Below are positions 8,943 through 17,681 of a stretch of DNA of 64,000 bases, piece by piece. Numbering within the stretch: the first letter of the stretch is position 1; every line of letters starts with the position of its first letter. Under the pieces are notes generated by a model. That model did no database searches and had not been told where the DNA came from. It saw nothing but the letters and a program-made list of their open reading frames with translations. Position numbers and translations under genes: made by a program. The DNA comes from Novosphingobium sp. B1 (lineage in GTDB: Bacteria > Pseudomonadota > Alphaproteobacteria > Sphingomonadales > Sphingomonadaceae): positions 558,001-622,000 of the forward strand of contig NZ_FWXL01000001.1 in assembly GCF_900176395.1 (NCBI RefSeq). Direction: 5' to 3'.

Positions 8943-10235
8943 TCAGACGATACCTGCGCCCAGCCCCACCGCCTTGCGCTCCTGCGCCTTGCGGCTGCGG
9001 TACTGGCTCATGCGGTAGGCTTCGAGGACGTCGATGGCGCCGCCTGCTTCCATCCGCGCCTTGGCGAGGATCGGGGCAACGTCGACGTTGTAGGCGCGGC
9101 GCAGGGCCTGGAAGGCCATCATCGTGTCGTTGGCTTCCTGCGCCGCATGCAGCGTCTCGCGGTCGACCAGCTGCGCCTTGGCGAAGCACTGGGTGATCGT
9201 CTCGGCGCTGGAGAGCATCGATTCAATCGGATCGGTCACGTTGTGCGACTGGTCGATCATGTAGCTGGGATTGAAGCCATCACGCGGATTGCGTTCCGCC
9301 TCGACCAGTTCGTTGAACACCAGGAACAACTGGTGCGGGTTGATCGAACCGCTGTCGAGATCGTCATCGCCATACTTGCTGTCGTTGAAGTGGAAGCCGC
9401 CAAGCTTGCCGAAGCGGTGCAGGCGGGCAACGATCTGTTCGATGTTCACATTGGGCGCGTGGTGGCCGAGGTCGACGAGGCACTTGGCCTTCGGGCCAAG
9501 CTCTTGCGCGGCAAGGATCGAGGAACCCCAGTCGCTGATCACGGTCGAATAGAACGCCGGCTCGAACATCTTGTGTTCCAGCAGCATCCGCCAGTCGTCG
9601 GGCAGCGCGGCGTAGATCTTCGAGGCCGCTTCGAGATAGCGATCAAGACTGCGACCAAGGTCCTGCTGGCCCGGGAAGTTGGTGCCATCGCCCACCCACA
9701 CCGTCAGGTCGGTCGATCCGAGCTGACGCCCGATCTCGATGCACTCGATGTTGTGATCGACGGCCTGCTGGCGCGTGGCTGCGTCCTGCGCGGCAAGCGA
9801 TCCGTTGGCGTAAGTGTGCGCCTGGCCGACCTGATCCTGGAAAGTGTTCGAGTTCACCGCGTCCCAGCCAAGGCCGAGCGCAGCAGCCTCTTCACGCAGC
9901 GCGTTGTAATCGCTGACCTTGTCCCACGGGAAGTGCGGGGACACGCGCGGAGTGACGCGGCTGAGCTGCTGGATGACGGCGCAATCTTCCAGCTTTTCAT
10001 GGATGTTGGTCGGCTCGCCCGCAATCGGGAACTTGGCAAAGCGGGTGCCGCCGCGCCCTGCGCCCCATGAAGGCACGGCAACGGAAAAACCAGCGACGCG
10101 GTCCTTGATCGCATCGATATCGATACCGGTGCGTGAGAGCTTGCGGCCCAGCGCGGCGTAGTCTTCCTCCAGCGCTTCGGCATGGGCGGTGTTGCGCGTC
10201 GCGATCAGGTCGGCCGAGATCGGCAGTTCGGTCAT
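8943..10235 (-). CDS. rhaI: L-rhamnose isomerase (RhaI type)
   Basis: This 430-residue TIM-barrel isomerase should convert L-rhamnose to L-rhamnulose in the cytoplasm. It matches the Pseudomonas stutzeri/rhizobial L-rhamnose isomerase type rather than the E. coli RhaA length and motif set. Metal-ligand and active-site segments visible are MLLEHKMFEPAFYSTVISDWG, KCLVDLGHHAPNVNIEQIV, and GGFHFNDSKYGDDDLDSGS. The ATG at 10235 follows a clear GGAGAGGA site; the frame extends 20 codons further up without a better start. The gene sits 22 bp downstream of the aldolase/dehydrogenase gene, so rhaD-rhaI-GH106 form one transcription unit. Confidence 0.95.
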   Translation of the reverse strand: MTELPISADLIATRNTAHAEALEEDYAALGRKLSRTGIDIDAIKDRVAGFSVAVPSWGAGRGGTRFAKFPIAGEPTNIHEKLEDCAVIQQLSRVTPRVSPHFPWDKVSDYNALREEAAALGLGWDAVNSNTFQDQVGQAHTYANGSLAAQDAATRQQAVDHNIECIEIGRQLGSTDLTVWVGDGTNFPGQQDLGRSLDRYLEAASKIYAALPDDWRMLLEHKMFEPAFYSTVISDWGSSILAAQELGPKAKCLVDLGHHAPNVNIEQIVARLHRFGKLGGFHFNDSKYGDDDLDSGSINPHQLFLVFNELVEAERNPRDGFNPSYMIDQSHNVTDPIESMLSSAETITQCFAKAQLVDRETLHAAQEANDTMMAFQALRRAYNVDVAPILAKARMEAGGAIDVLEAYRMSQYRSRKAQERKAVGLGAGIV

Positions 10236-10257
10236 GTCGTTATCCTCTCCCGGTGCT

Positions 10258-12366
10258 TCAGCGCGTGAATGCCTGCGCGTTGCCCGCGTCGACATTGATC
10301 ATGTTGCCGGTGGACTTTGCGCTCATGTCCGAACCGAGGAAATAGACCGCTTCAGCAATGTCTTCGGGCAGAACGTCGCGCTTGAGCATCGAGCGCTGGC
10401 GGTAGTGTTCTTCCAGTTCCTTGCCGCTGTCGATGCCGTGGGCCCCTGCGCGCTCCTTGCGCCAGTCGCCGTCCCAGATCTTGCTGCCCTTGATCACGGC
10501 GTCCGGGTTGACGGTGTTGACGCGGATGCCGTGGGGCGCGCCTTCCAGCGCCAGGCAGCGCGCGAGATGGTTTGCGGCAGCCTTGGCCGAGGCATAGGCG
10601 CTGGCATTGGTCGCCGCAGCAACGCCGTTCTTCGAACCGATGAACACCACCGACGAACCGCCTTGGTCCTTCATCCGCTTCATCAGCGGCCAGGCAGCGC
10701 GGGCGGTGAGGAAGTAGCCTTGTGCCAGCACGTCGTAGTTGCGGTTCCACAGCTCGATCGTGGTCTCCTCGATCGGCGCGGACGAGGCAATGCCGGCATT
10801 GGCGACAAGAATGTCCAGCCCGCCGAACTCGCGTGCAGCCACATCGATAGCGGCTTGCACTTGCGCTTCGTCGGTGACGTCGCAGACCGCCGCGCGCACG
10901 ACATCCTTGCCGAACTGCCTGGCAAACCCGGCGCGCACTTCCTCGACCGCATCGGCCGCGCGATCCGCCAGAACCACGCAGGCTCCCTCGCGCAGCAGGC
11001 GCGCGGCAGACGCGGCACCGATGCCCCCTGCCCCGCCGGTGACGAGCGCGATCTTGCCGACCAGCGGCTTGGGCGCAGGCATGCGCTGCAGCTTGGCTTC
11101 CTCGAGCAACCAGTACTCGATGTCGAAGGCTTCCTGCTCGTCCAGTGCGATGTAGTCACCGATTGCCTCGGCACCGCGCATCACGTTGATCGCATTGCCA
11201 TAGAATTCGCCAGCGAGGCGGGCGGTGGTCTTGTCGGTGGCGAAGGTGATGCGACCGACGCCCGGCACCAGCACGACGACCGGGTTGGAATCGCGCATGG
11301 CCGGGCTGTTGCCCCGCTTGCAGCGCTCATAATAGGCCGCATACATCTCGCGATAATCGGCAACCTTCTGCGCCAGGTAGGCATCGTCCTGCAGACGCGC
11401 CGGATCGAGCGTGAGCGGCGCGATCTTGGTGCGCAGGAAGTGATCGGGGCAGGACGTCCCCAGCGCAGCAAGGCGCTCGAAGTCTGCCGAGCCTGTGAAC
11501 TCGAGCGCCTCGGCATCGTCCGAGAAGTGGCCGAGCTTCTGGCGGGCGCCGGTCATGAAGCCGCGCAGGCGGGGCATGAGGTCGGCGGCAATGGCCGCGC
11601 GATCCGGGTTCGGCGCAACCTTCTGGCCGCCGAAAGCAGGTGCGCTGCCAAGCCTGGCGTTCAGATAGTTCGCAGCGTCGGCAATCAACTGCACGGTGTG
11701 CTCGTAGCAGGCCTTGGCGCTGTCGGCCCAGCAGATGATCCCGTGGCCCGCCAGCATCACGCCTTCGACATGCGGGTTCGCCTTCACGTAATCGCGCAGC
11801 ATCACGCCCAGCGTGTAGCCCGGACGCTTCCACGGCAGCCAACCGATCCTGCCGCCCCAGATCTCCTGCGTCGCCGCTTCACCGCCAGACGACGCTGCCA
11901 GCGCGATGATCGCGTCCGGGTGGACATGATCGACGTGCGCGAACGGCAGCAGCGAATGGAGCGGCGTGTCGATGCTCGCCGCGCGGCCGTTCAGGTTGAA
12001 AGTGCAGTGCGGCAGGAAGCCGACCATCTTGTCGTCATCGTCAGGACCTGAATAGTGCGCCTCCAGTCCCAGCAGCTTGGCCTGATAAAGCGTGGCAAAG
12101 CCATCAAGCTTCATCGACCCGATGTCGCCACCCGACCCCTTGACCCACAGCACCTCGACCTTCTCGCCGTTAAGCGGATCGACCTCCTCAAGCTTGGCAG
12201 AGGTATTGCCGCCGCCAAAGTTCGTCACCGTCAGATCGCTACCGAGCAGGTTCGAGCGGTAAAGCAGCAGTTCTGCCGGGCTGAGCCTGCCTGCAACTTC
12301 GTCGTCCCAGCGACTCGACGGCACGGCAAACGGAAGAGCGGAAGTGATGGGGGTATGGGCGTTCAT
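10258..12366 (-). CDS. rhaD: bifunctional rhamnulose-1-phosphate aldolase / lactaldehyde dehydrogenase-type SDR
   Basis: The 702-residue protein joins two domains. Residues about 20-420 form a class II aldolase/adducin domain (FGGGNTSAK, WVKGSGGD, HVHPDAIIALAAS, AGHGIICW supplying zinc histidines). Residues about 435-702 form a short-chain dehydrogenase (TGGAGGIG, NAGI, YASAK, ending NMINVDAGNAQAF). This is the RhaD fusion of rhizobia and other proteobacteria, which splits L-rhamnulose-1-phosphate into dihydroxyacetone phosphate and L-lactaldehyde and oxidises the aldehyde. The ATG at 12366 is preceded by an AGGA site; an ATG six codons earlier is possible. It is the first gene of the rha operon. 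No rhamnulokinase gene is nearby, so the phosphorylated substrate must come from elsewhere. Confidence 0.93.
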   Translation of the reverse strand: MNAHTPITSALPFAVPSSRWDDEVAGRLSPAELLLYRSNLLGSDLTVTNFGGGNTSAKLEEVDPLNGEKVEVLWVKGSGGDIGSMKLDGFATLYQAKLLGLEAHYSGPDDDDKMVGFLPHCTFNLNGRAASIDTPLHSLLPFAHVDHVHPDAIIALAASSGGEAATQEIWGGRIGWLPWKRPGYTLGVMLRDYVKANPHVEGVMLAGHGIICWADSAKACYEHTVQLIADAANYLNARLGSAPAFGGQKVAPNPDRAAIAADLMPRLRGFMTGARQKLGHFSDDAEALEFTGSADFERLAALGTSCPDHFLRTKIAPLTLDPARLQDDAYLAQKVADYREMYAAYYERCKRGNSPAMRDSNPVVVLVPGVGRITFATDKTTARLAGEFYGNAINVMRGAEAIGDYIALDEQEAFDIEYWLLEEAKLQRMPAPKPLVGKIALVTGGAGGIGAASAARLLREGACVVLADRAADAVEEVRAGFARQFGKDVVRAAVCDVTDEAQVQAAIDVAAREFGGLDILVANAGIASSAPIEETTIELWNRNYDVLAQGYFLTARAAWPLMKRMKDQGGSSVVFIGSKNGVAAATNASAYASAKAAANHLARCLALEGAPHGIRVNTVNPDAVIKGSKIWDGDWRKERAGAHGIDSGKELEEHYRQRSMLKRDVLPEDIAEAVYFLGSDMSAKSTGNMINVDAGNAQAFTR

Positions 12367-12425
12367 GGCGGTCCTGCGAAGCATGCGCGATTGCGCTTTC
12401 GCTCACCATCTAACATCGCGAGCAG

Positions 12426-12447
12426 AAACGATCAAGAATGATCGTTT
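12426..12447. promoter_or_regulatory. perfect inverted repeat, candidate operator of the rha operon
   Basis: Nine-base arms AAACGATCA and TGATCGTTT flank the spacer AGAA. The site lies 60-81 bp upstream of the rhaD ATG, in the only promoter-sized gap of the operon, and is the clearest palindrome in this part of the window. A LacI-type regulator is encoded in the same locus, but the centre lacks the CG step usual for LacI-family operators, so a DeoR- or other-family protein is also possible. Function is inferred from position and symmetry. Confidence 0.55.
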
Positions 12448-12470
12448 ATGATTGAATGAATGCAAGCCGC

Positions 12471-12501
12471 AAAAAAAGCCCCGCATCCGCCGATGCGAGG
12501 C
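12471..12501 (-). terminator. rho-independent terminator of the cytochrome c gene
   Basis: Read on the minus strand, GCCTCGCATC, a four-base loop and GATGCGGGGC form a 10-bp stem with one mismatch, followed by seven T. It starts 23 bp after the cytochrome c stop codon at 12525 and would insulate that gene from the rha operon. Confidence 0.8.
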
Positions 12502-12524
12502 CCCTTCACCTTCAGGGCTGGTAT

Positions 12525-12902
12525 TCAGCGCGCGGATTGTTCGAGAAATGCAATCAGGTCCGCGCGGTCCTGCGGGTTGGCAAGAGGCGGAAAGGCCATA
12601 CGATTTCCGGGCACGTACTTGGCCGGTCCGGCCAGAAAAGCGTCAAGCGACTGAGCGTCCCACACGACGGCCTTGTCCTTGAGCGCCTGCGAATAGTTGA
12701 AATTCGGCATGGTGCCCGATGTGCGCCCGACCACGCCCTTGAGCGACGGTCCAAGCCGGGTAGCCCCGGTGTTGAGATCGTGGCATGCAGCGCAGCGCGC
12801 GTAGACGGCCTTGCCTCTTACCGGATCGCCGCCGGACTGCTGGGCCATCGCGGTTCCGGCAATGGCCAGGGACACTGCGGCAACAAGGGCAACTGGCTTC
12901 AT
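12525..12902 (-). CDS. class I c-type cytochrome
   Basis: This 125-residue periplasmic cytochrome has a signal peptide (MKPVALVAAVSLAIAGTAMAQ), one haem-binding CAACH motif, and a NRMAFPPL segment that supplies the distal methionine. The layout GKAVYARCAACH ... GPSLKGVVGR ... MPNFNYSQALKD is that of cytochrome c2/c550-type soluble electron carriers. The ATG at 12902 follows an AAAGGA site; an earlier in-frame ATG at 12923 lacks one. It is monocistronic with its own terminator. Its redox partner is not evident from the neighbours. Confidence 0.92.
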   Translation of the reverse strand: MKPVALVAAVSLAIAGTAMAQQSGGDPVRGKAVYARCAACHDLNTGATRLGPSLKGVVGRTSGTMPNFNYSQALKDKAVVWDAQSLDAFLAGPAKYVPGNRMAFPPLANPQDRADLIAFLEQSAR

Positions 12903-12965
12903 CAAGCGAAATCCTTTGATCATCCGGCTTTCATGCCATGCCGGGGCTGTCCCGGTCCTGAACGG

Positions 12966-13532
12966 TCAGCCCTTGGCGGGTACCGACAGATAAAGCTTCA
13001 TGAGAATTCGGAAAAGTTCGGACTTTTCGCGCGCGGTGAGCGACGTCGTCAATTCCGTCTCATGCTGGGCAATGGCTTCGCGGGCACTGGCCAGCACTTC
13101 GCGTCCCTTGTCGGTCAGCCACAGGCCTCCAGCTCGCCGGTCCAGCTTGGAAGGTTCGTTGACCATGAAGCCATTCCTGGTCAACTGCCGCACAAACTGG
13201 TGCACGGTCGGCCGCTCGATCTGGAAGAAGCGCGAAAGATCGGTCTGCTTGACGCCCGGATTGGCGTTGACGAGCCACAGGATCGCTACCTGCTTTGGCG
13301 TGACGCTCATCGGATCCAGCCGCTTTTCGAGACGGGTCACGAACAGCGTGTTGACTGTCCCGATATGCAGCCCGAGCACCGAATCGAGATCGTCAAGATC
13401 GAGATCCGAAACGACGGATTGCCTATTTACAACTGCCGTAGCCAAGTACAGTCCCTTCCAACGCAGGGTGCGCGAAAACCACGGAACGGCGGAATTGCTG
13501 GCCAGGATCGCGCTGCGCCAACTTTGATCCAT
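12966..13532 (-). CDS. MarR-family regulator
   Basis: The 188-residue product has a MarR winged helix: VTPKQVAILWLVNANPGV, then QTDLSRFFQIERPTVHQFVRQL and the wing DRRAGGLWLTDKGREV. The first 40 residues (rich in Trp/Arg) look less conserved, so translation may start later, for example at a TTG after a GGAAGGG site near residue 30. It is divergent from the DUF3237 gene, and a perfect inverted repeat sits just upstream of its ATG. MarR proteins usually repress themselves and a divergent gene in response to phenolic ligands. Confidence 0.85.
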   Translation of the reverse strand: MDQSWRSAILASNSAVPWFSRTLRWKGLYLATAVVNRQSVVSDLDLDDLDSVLGLHIGTVNTLFVTRLEKRLDPMSVTPKQVAILWLVNANPGVKQTDLSRFFQIERPTVHQFVRQLTRNGFMVNEPSKLDRRAGGLWLTDKGREVLASAREAIAQHETELTTSLTAREKSELFRILMKLYLSVPAKG

Positions 13533-13549
13533 TAGTAATACTTACAAAA

Positions 13550-13576
13550 TGTGCAAAGCCTTTTGTGCATTGCACA
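13550..13576. promoter_or_regulatory. inverted repeat, candidate MarR operator
   Basis: Arms TGTGCAA and TTGCACA are separated by 13 bases. The repeat begins 18 bp upstream of the MarR start codon and lies in the MarR/DUF3237 divergent promoter region. Perfect symmetry and position suggest autoregulation; it has not been matched to a known motif. Confidence 0.5.
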
Positions 13577-13654
13577 GTCAGGCCGTCACGGCGATGTCTG
13601 GTCACCGGACGCATTGGCAAGTGTCAGTCCCAGCCCGGAACCCAGGATGGAGCA

Positions 13655-14203
13655 ATGCAGATGAAGATGCCGATCAGGTCGATTATCGCTGGCTTTGCCG
13701 CACTTTCCGGCGTGGCATCTGCGCTTGCTTCCGATGGGCCAAGCGCGCCGCCGCCAACTCTGGCTTACGCGTTCACAGTATCGGCATCGCTTGCCCCGCC
13801 GGTAGAACAGGGCGAAGTAGATAGCGGGCGCAAGCGCTTCATTCCGGTCACCGGCGGTACGGTAAGCGGCCCTGCCCTTGCCGGCGTGGTTCTGGCTGGC
13901 GGTGGTGATTGGCAGGTCATCCTGCCGGGCGGACTGACCGCGATCGAGGCGCGCTATTTCCTCAAGGCAACCGACGGCACCGTGATCGAGGTGACCAACC
14001 CCGGTGTCCGAACGGCCGAGCCGGCGATCATCGAGAAACTGGCAAAGGGCGAACCCGTTGATCCTGGCGCCTACTATTTCCGAACGACACCGCGATTTTC
14101 GGTCAAGCCCGGCCCTTACGAGTGGCTTCGGCGCAAGGTGTTCGTCGCGCGCGGCATTCGCAAGCCCGAGGGCGTCGTGATCGATTTCTACACCGTCGAA
14201 TAA
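13655..14203 (+). CDS. DUF3237-family exported protein
   Basis: The product has 182 residues, with a signal-like N-terminus (MKMPIRSIIAGFAALSGVASALAS) followed by LAYAFTVSASLAPPVEQGEV. The pattern of GRKRFIPVTGGTVSGPALAG, then GGGDWQVILPGG, and a late PGPYEWLRRKVFVARGIRKP is that of DUF3237, a small beta-barrel family of unknown function often found beside aromatic-degradation genes. A GGATGGAG site precedes ATG codons at 13655 and 13661. It is divergent from the MarR gene, so it is the likely regulated target. Exported DUF3237 proteins are common in sphingomonads, but this statement is from memory. Confidence 0.75.
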   Translation: MQMKMPIRSIIAGFAALSGVASALASDGPSAPPPTLAYAFTVSASLAPPVEQGEVDSGRKRFIPVTGGTVSGPALAGVVLAGGGDWQVILPGGLTAIEARYFLKATDGTVIEVTNPGVRTAEPAIIEKLAKGEPVDPGAYYFRTTPRFSVKPGPYEWLRRKVFVARGIRKPEGVVIDFYTVE

Positions 14204-14210
14204 GCGCCGA

Positions 14211-15677
14211 TCAGGCTTCGACCGGCGCCGTCGTCATGCCGAGCGCCGGGATGCCGACAGAACGCCGCCCGCCATAGTCGGTCCGCACCACGATCAGGTT
14301 TCCTTTCTCGAGATGCTCGAGCAGGCGGCGGATGCGTCCTGATGAACGGGTGCCGTAGATTTCGGCAAGCCGTTCGTCATCGGGGCACGGCGCACCTTCG
14401 ACTGCGGCACGCGCCAGTGTCAGGAACGGCGCAAGCAGATCGTCGGGCACATCCCGGCCAATGCGCAGCAAGTCCTGCCATTGCGCGGCCTTGTCATCGT
14501 AAATTCCGGCCACCGCCATGGCGAACCGGCGCCGGAACGCGCCGAGATCCATGCCGGGCAAAATCCGCAGCATCCGGCAGCGCACGGTGAAGTCCTGGTA
14601 CAGCTGGGCGGCCGGCTGGAACGTGCAGTCCGGTTCGGCGGCCATTTCCGCAAGGATCGACGCAATGCTGGCGGCCGTCTCTTCGGCCTCGAACAGGCTT
14701 GGTGCCTCGGGCGGCTCGACCTGCTCGCTTGCCGGGACAAATCCGGCAATCTGCTCGAGCAGCTCGCCGCTTTCGGGGGCAGGTTCTTCCTGCTCCGGCA
14801 TGCGAGGGGGCGGCTCCATCGCAAGGGGCTCTGCCAGGAGAATCGATTCCATCTCGGCCCCGGCTGCATTGGGCATCGGCATCAGCCCCTGCACCACGTT
14901 GCGGGCGCGGGTCTGGACATCGGCAATACGCACGCCGACCGGGCGACGGGCAATCGCGGGGCCAAGGCCAAGGAAGTGCCCGCGCTCGAGATCGCGGATC
15001 TTTTCCGCCTCACGCCGTTCCATGCCAAGCAGATCGGCTGCGCGGGCCATGTCGATATCGAGGAAGGTCCGCCCCATCAGGAAGTTGGAGGCTTCGGCAG
15101 CGACGTTCTTGGCGAGCTTTGCCAGACGCTGCGTCGCGATCACGCCTGCCAGGCCGCGCTTGCGGCCGCGACACATCAGGTTGGTCATGGCCGAAAGGCT
15201 CAGCCGTCGCACTTCATCGGTCACGTCGCCGGCAGCGGCCGGGGCAAACATCTGCGCCTCGTCGACCACAACCAGCGCGGGATACCATTCGTCGCGCGGC
15301 GCATCGAACAGCGTGTTGAGAAACACGGCGGCGCAGCGCATCTGTGCTTCAAGCTCCAGCCCGTCGAGCGCAAGGATGACCGAAGCGCGATGCTTGCGTA
15401 TCCGCGCGGCGAGCTTGGCAATCTCGGCACCATCGTAGGCCGCGCCATCGACCACGACATGTCCGAACGGCTCGGCCAGGGTCACGAAATCGCCCTCGGG
15501 ATCGATCACCACCTGCTGGACGATACTGGCGCTTTCCTCGAGCAACCGGCGCAGCAGGTGCGACTTGCCTGACCCGCTGTTGCCCTGCACTAGCAGGCGG
15601 GTGGCAAGAAGCTCCTCTACATCGATCCTGACAGGGGCGCCGGACCGATCGGTTCCGATGACGATTGATGCGCTCAC
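14211..15677 (-). CDS. HerA-like (DUF87) ATPase
   Basis: This 488-residue ATPase has Walker A GNSGSGKS early in the chain, Walker B LVVVDEAQMF, and an arginine-rich MCRGRKRGLAGVIATQR segment, the arrangement of the HerA/FtsK-type DUF87 family of motor ATPases. The second half is acidic and proline/glutamate-rich, followed by a C-terminal helical region (RIRRLLEHLEKGNLIVVRTD) that looks like a winged-helix. The start is uncertain: a GTG at 15677 gives the N-terminus M/VSASIVIGTD, and a TTG at 15713 adds 12 residues. No NurA-type nuclease is adjacent, so a role in end resection is not supported; it may act on DNA or on a protein partner. Confidence 0.8.
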   Translation of the reverse strand: MSASIVIGTDRSGAPVRIDVEELLATRLLVQGNSGSGKSHLLRRLLEESASIVQQVVIDPEGDFVTLAEPFGHVVVDGAAYDGAEIAKLAARIRKHRASVILALDGLELEAQMRCAAVFLNTLFDAPRDEWYPALVVVDEAQMFAPAAAGDVTDEVRRLSLSAMTNLMCRGRKRGLAGVIATQRLAKLAKNVAAEASNFLMGRTFLDIDMARAADLLGMERREAEKIRDLERGHFLGLGPAIARRPVGVRIADVQTRARNVVQGLMPMPNAAGAEMESILLAEPLAMEPPPRMPEQEEPAPESGELLEQIAGFVPASEQVEPPEAPSLFEAEETAASIASILAEMAAEPDCTFQPAAQLYQDFTVRCRMLRILPGMDLGAFRRRFAMAVAGIYDDKAAQWQDLLRIGRDVPDDLLAPFLTLARAAVEGAPCPDDERLAEIYGTRSSGRIRRLLEHLEKGNLIVVRTDYGGRRSVGIPALGMTTAPVEA

Positions 15678-15752
15678 GCCCGGTGCTCTGGCCTGCCCGG
15701 ACGGAGTCGGCAAGGCCGGAGAGCAGGGATTTCCCCGGCCATGCGCGTGGCT

Positions 15753-17681
15753 TTACGGCAGAACGATGCCATCCCCGCGCTTGTAGAGCGGCGCGGCGCT
15801 ATCGTCGGGGCGGCCGGGATGCTGTTGTTCCACGGCCTGCGCTGACGATGGCAGTTCGAACGGGAGCCGCCCGCGGGACTTCGCCTTCCCGGCGACGAGG
15901 TCGACAAGCACGGCATCGCTCGCCCCGAACAGACCGTAAAGCGCGCCTTGCGCGTCGCGGAGCACGGCATTCCTGAGCACGGTCAGCACGGCAGGGCGAT
16001 CAAGGTCTACCGCGACGATCGTGGGCACCTTGGCCGCGGCCATGGACACGGTCTTCGTTGCTGCGTCGTCAGCGCGGAAATCGAGCCGGCCTTCGTGCTG
16101 GCGCGAACCGAAGAAGTGGTTCGGGTGCAGTACCTCGAACGGGGTGGCGACACGGACCAGCGCAACGTCTGCCTGATCGAGCGATTCGACCACCGTCAGG
16201 CCTCCTGCCCGCGCCGCCTCGGCCGATACGCCGGACAGCCAGACCTTGCGCGACGCGGCCAGCGGCAGGAGGCTGCCCTTGTTCTCGAGCAGCACTTGCG
16301 CGGCGCGTTGGGCCTTGTCGGCCTCGGCCTGGATGGCCGGATCGCCGATCACCTGTGCGGCCTGCTCTTCGCTGACATAGGGGTTGTCGAACAGGCCAAG
16401 GTCAAACTTGAGCTTCAAGACCCGCCGCGCCGCCTCGTCGACCCGCTCGACCGAGAGCTTGCCCGACCTGATCGCGGCCAGGAGCGGTGCCGGATTGTCC
16501 ACCCCGCCAAACTGGTCAATGTCCGCGTTGGCGCCGAGGGCGTAGCGATCTTCCTCCGACAGATTCTCGACGCCCCACGGCATGGCGATGGCGAAGCCTT
16601 GCGGCTTTTCCGCCGTCGGTGCGCTGCACTGCTCGGGGCAGGTGTTGGTGATTCCCCAGTCGGAGATGACAATGCCGCCAAACTTCTTCGTCTCGCGCAG
16701 CAGGCCTTCGATCAGCGGCTTGCTGAACCCTGCGCCAACCTGCGGCAGCGGTTTGCCGTTGATCGTCACACCTTGCGCAATCACGTAGGTCGGCATGATT
16801 CCCGCAGTGTTCGCGGCCAGCGCGCCATCGAATGCGGCCACATGCCGGGCGAAGCTCGCGTTATCGAGCCTGGCTGCGCGCCCATAGTAATTGTGCCCGT
16901 CGAAGCCCTCTGGCTCGGCCCCGTAGCCTACCCAGTGCTTGGCCACAGTCGCAACGCCAGTCCTGGTCAGGCCTTTCGCGCTTCCCTGAAATCCGCGCAC
17001 ATAGGCGCCAGCCAGCCGCGAAACCGTGGCCGGGTCCGATCCGAAGGTGGCGACGCCGCGGGCCCACCGCGGTTCTGTATAAAGGTCCGCCTGCGGGCTC
17101 AGCGCCATGTGGATACCGACGGCGCGATATTCGCTCGCGACGAGCTTGCCGAAGCGTTCGACAAGCTTTTCATCGCCGATTGCGGCAAGGCCCAGTGTTT
17201 CGGGCCATTGCGAAAAGCCGCCGCTGGCCGAACTGACCCCGACCGTGACCTGGAAGTGGTTACGCGGGTCGGTGCTGATCGTCGCCGGTATGCCGAGGCG
17301 CGTGGCCTCGGCCAAGGTCTGGATCGCATTGTTTTCACGAGCAAAACTGCGAGCATCGGGGGACAGGCGGGTGATGAAGCTGTTGACGCCGCGCGCGAGC
17401 AGATCCCGCGCTGCGGGCTTGTCGTAAGCCGTGCCGACCCCGATCCGCGCGCCTTGCTCGGCGGCTAGCGTGCCATGCAGCATGAGCGCGACCTTCTCCT
17501 CGAGCGTCATCCGCCCGAGCAGGTCATCGATTCGCGCATTAACCGCCAAGGCGCTGTTTTCGTAGGGATCGCGAACGCCATTGTGATTGAGATCGCGATA
17601 GCCATTCTGCCCGGAAGCGGCGGAACCGCTGCTCGCCGCAAGGCTGGCGCACAACACTGACAGGGCGATCGATCTGCTCAT
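15753..17681 (-). CDS. glycoside hydrolase family 3 protein, exported
   Basis: This 642-residue GH3 enzyme has a signal peptide and then an Asp/Asn-rich DLNHNGVRDPYEN stretch before the catalytic core (LLGRMTLEEKVALMLHG). The substrate-pocket and nucleophile region appears as GGIVISDWG, with the aspartate of SDW the expected nucleophile, and VAKHWVGYG is the conserved KH segment. The C-terminal sandwich domain is short. It would release beta-linked glucose, xylose or related sugars from oligosaccharides in the periplasm. A GGGAGAG site precedes the ATG. It lies upstream of the HerA-like ATPase on the same strand with a 75-bp gap and no functional link is obvious. Confidence 0.92.
   Translation of the reverse strand: MSRSIALSVLCASLAASSGSAASGQNGYRDLNHNGVRDPYENSALAVNARIDDLLGRMTLEEKVALMLHGTLAAEQGARIGVGTAYDKPAARDLLARGVNSFITRLSPDARSFARENNAIQTLAEATRLGIPATISTDPRNHFQVTVGVSSASGGFSQWPETLGLAAIGDEKLVERFGKLVASEYRAVGIHMALSPQADLYTEPRWARGVATFGSDPATVSRLAGAYVRGFQGSAKGLTRTGVATVAKHWVGYGAEPEGFDGHNYYGRAARLDNASFARHVAAFDGALAANTAGIMPTYVIAQGVTINGKPLPQVGAGFSKPLIEGLLRETKKFGGIVISDWGITNTCPEQCSAPTAEKPQGFAIAMPWGVENLSEEDRYALGANADIDQFGGVDNPAPLLAAIRSGKLSVERVDEAARRVLKLKFDLGLFDNPYVSEEQAAQVIGDPAIQAEADKAQRAAQVLLENKGSLLPLAASRKVWLSGVSAEAARAGGLTVVESLDQADVALVRVATPFEVLHPNHFFGSRQHEGRLDFRADDAATKTVSMAAAKVPTIVAVDLDRPAVLTVLRNAVLRDAQGALYGLFGASDAVLVDLVAGKAKSRGRLPFELPSSAQAVEQQHPGRPDDSAAPLYKRGDGIVLP

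Noticed and set aside
10189-12051. 620-residue open frame on the plus strand
   Set aside because: It lies wholly opposite rhaI/rhaD, is arginine/histidine-rich, and resembles no family; it is a high-GC shadow.
15948-17468. 506-residue open frame on the plus strand
   Set aside because: It is antisense to the GH3 gene, which has signal, catalytic motif and ribosome-binding site.
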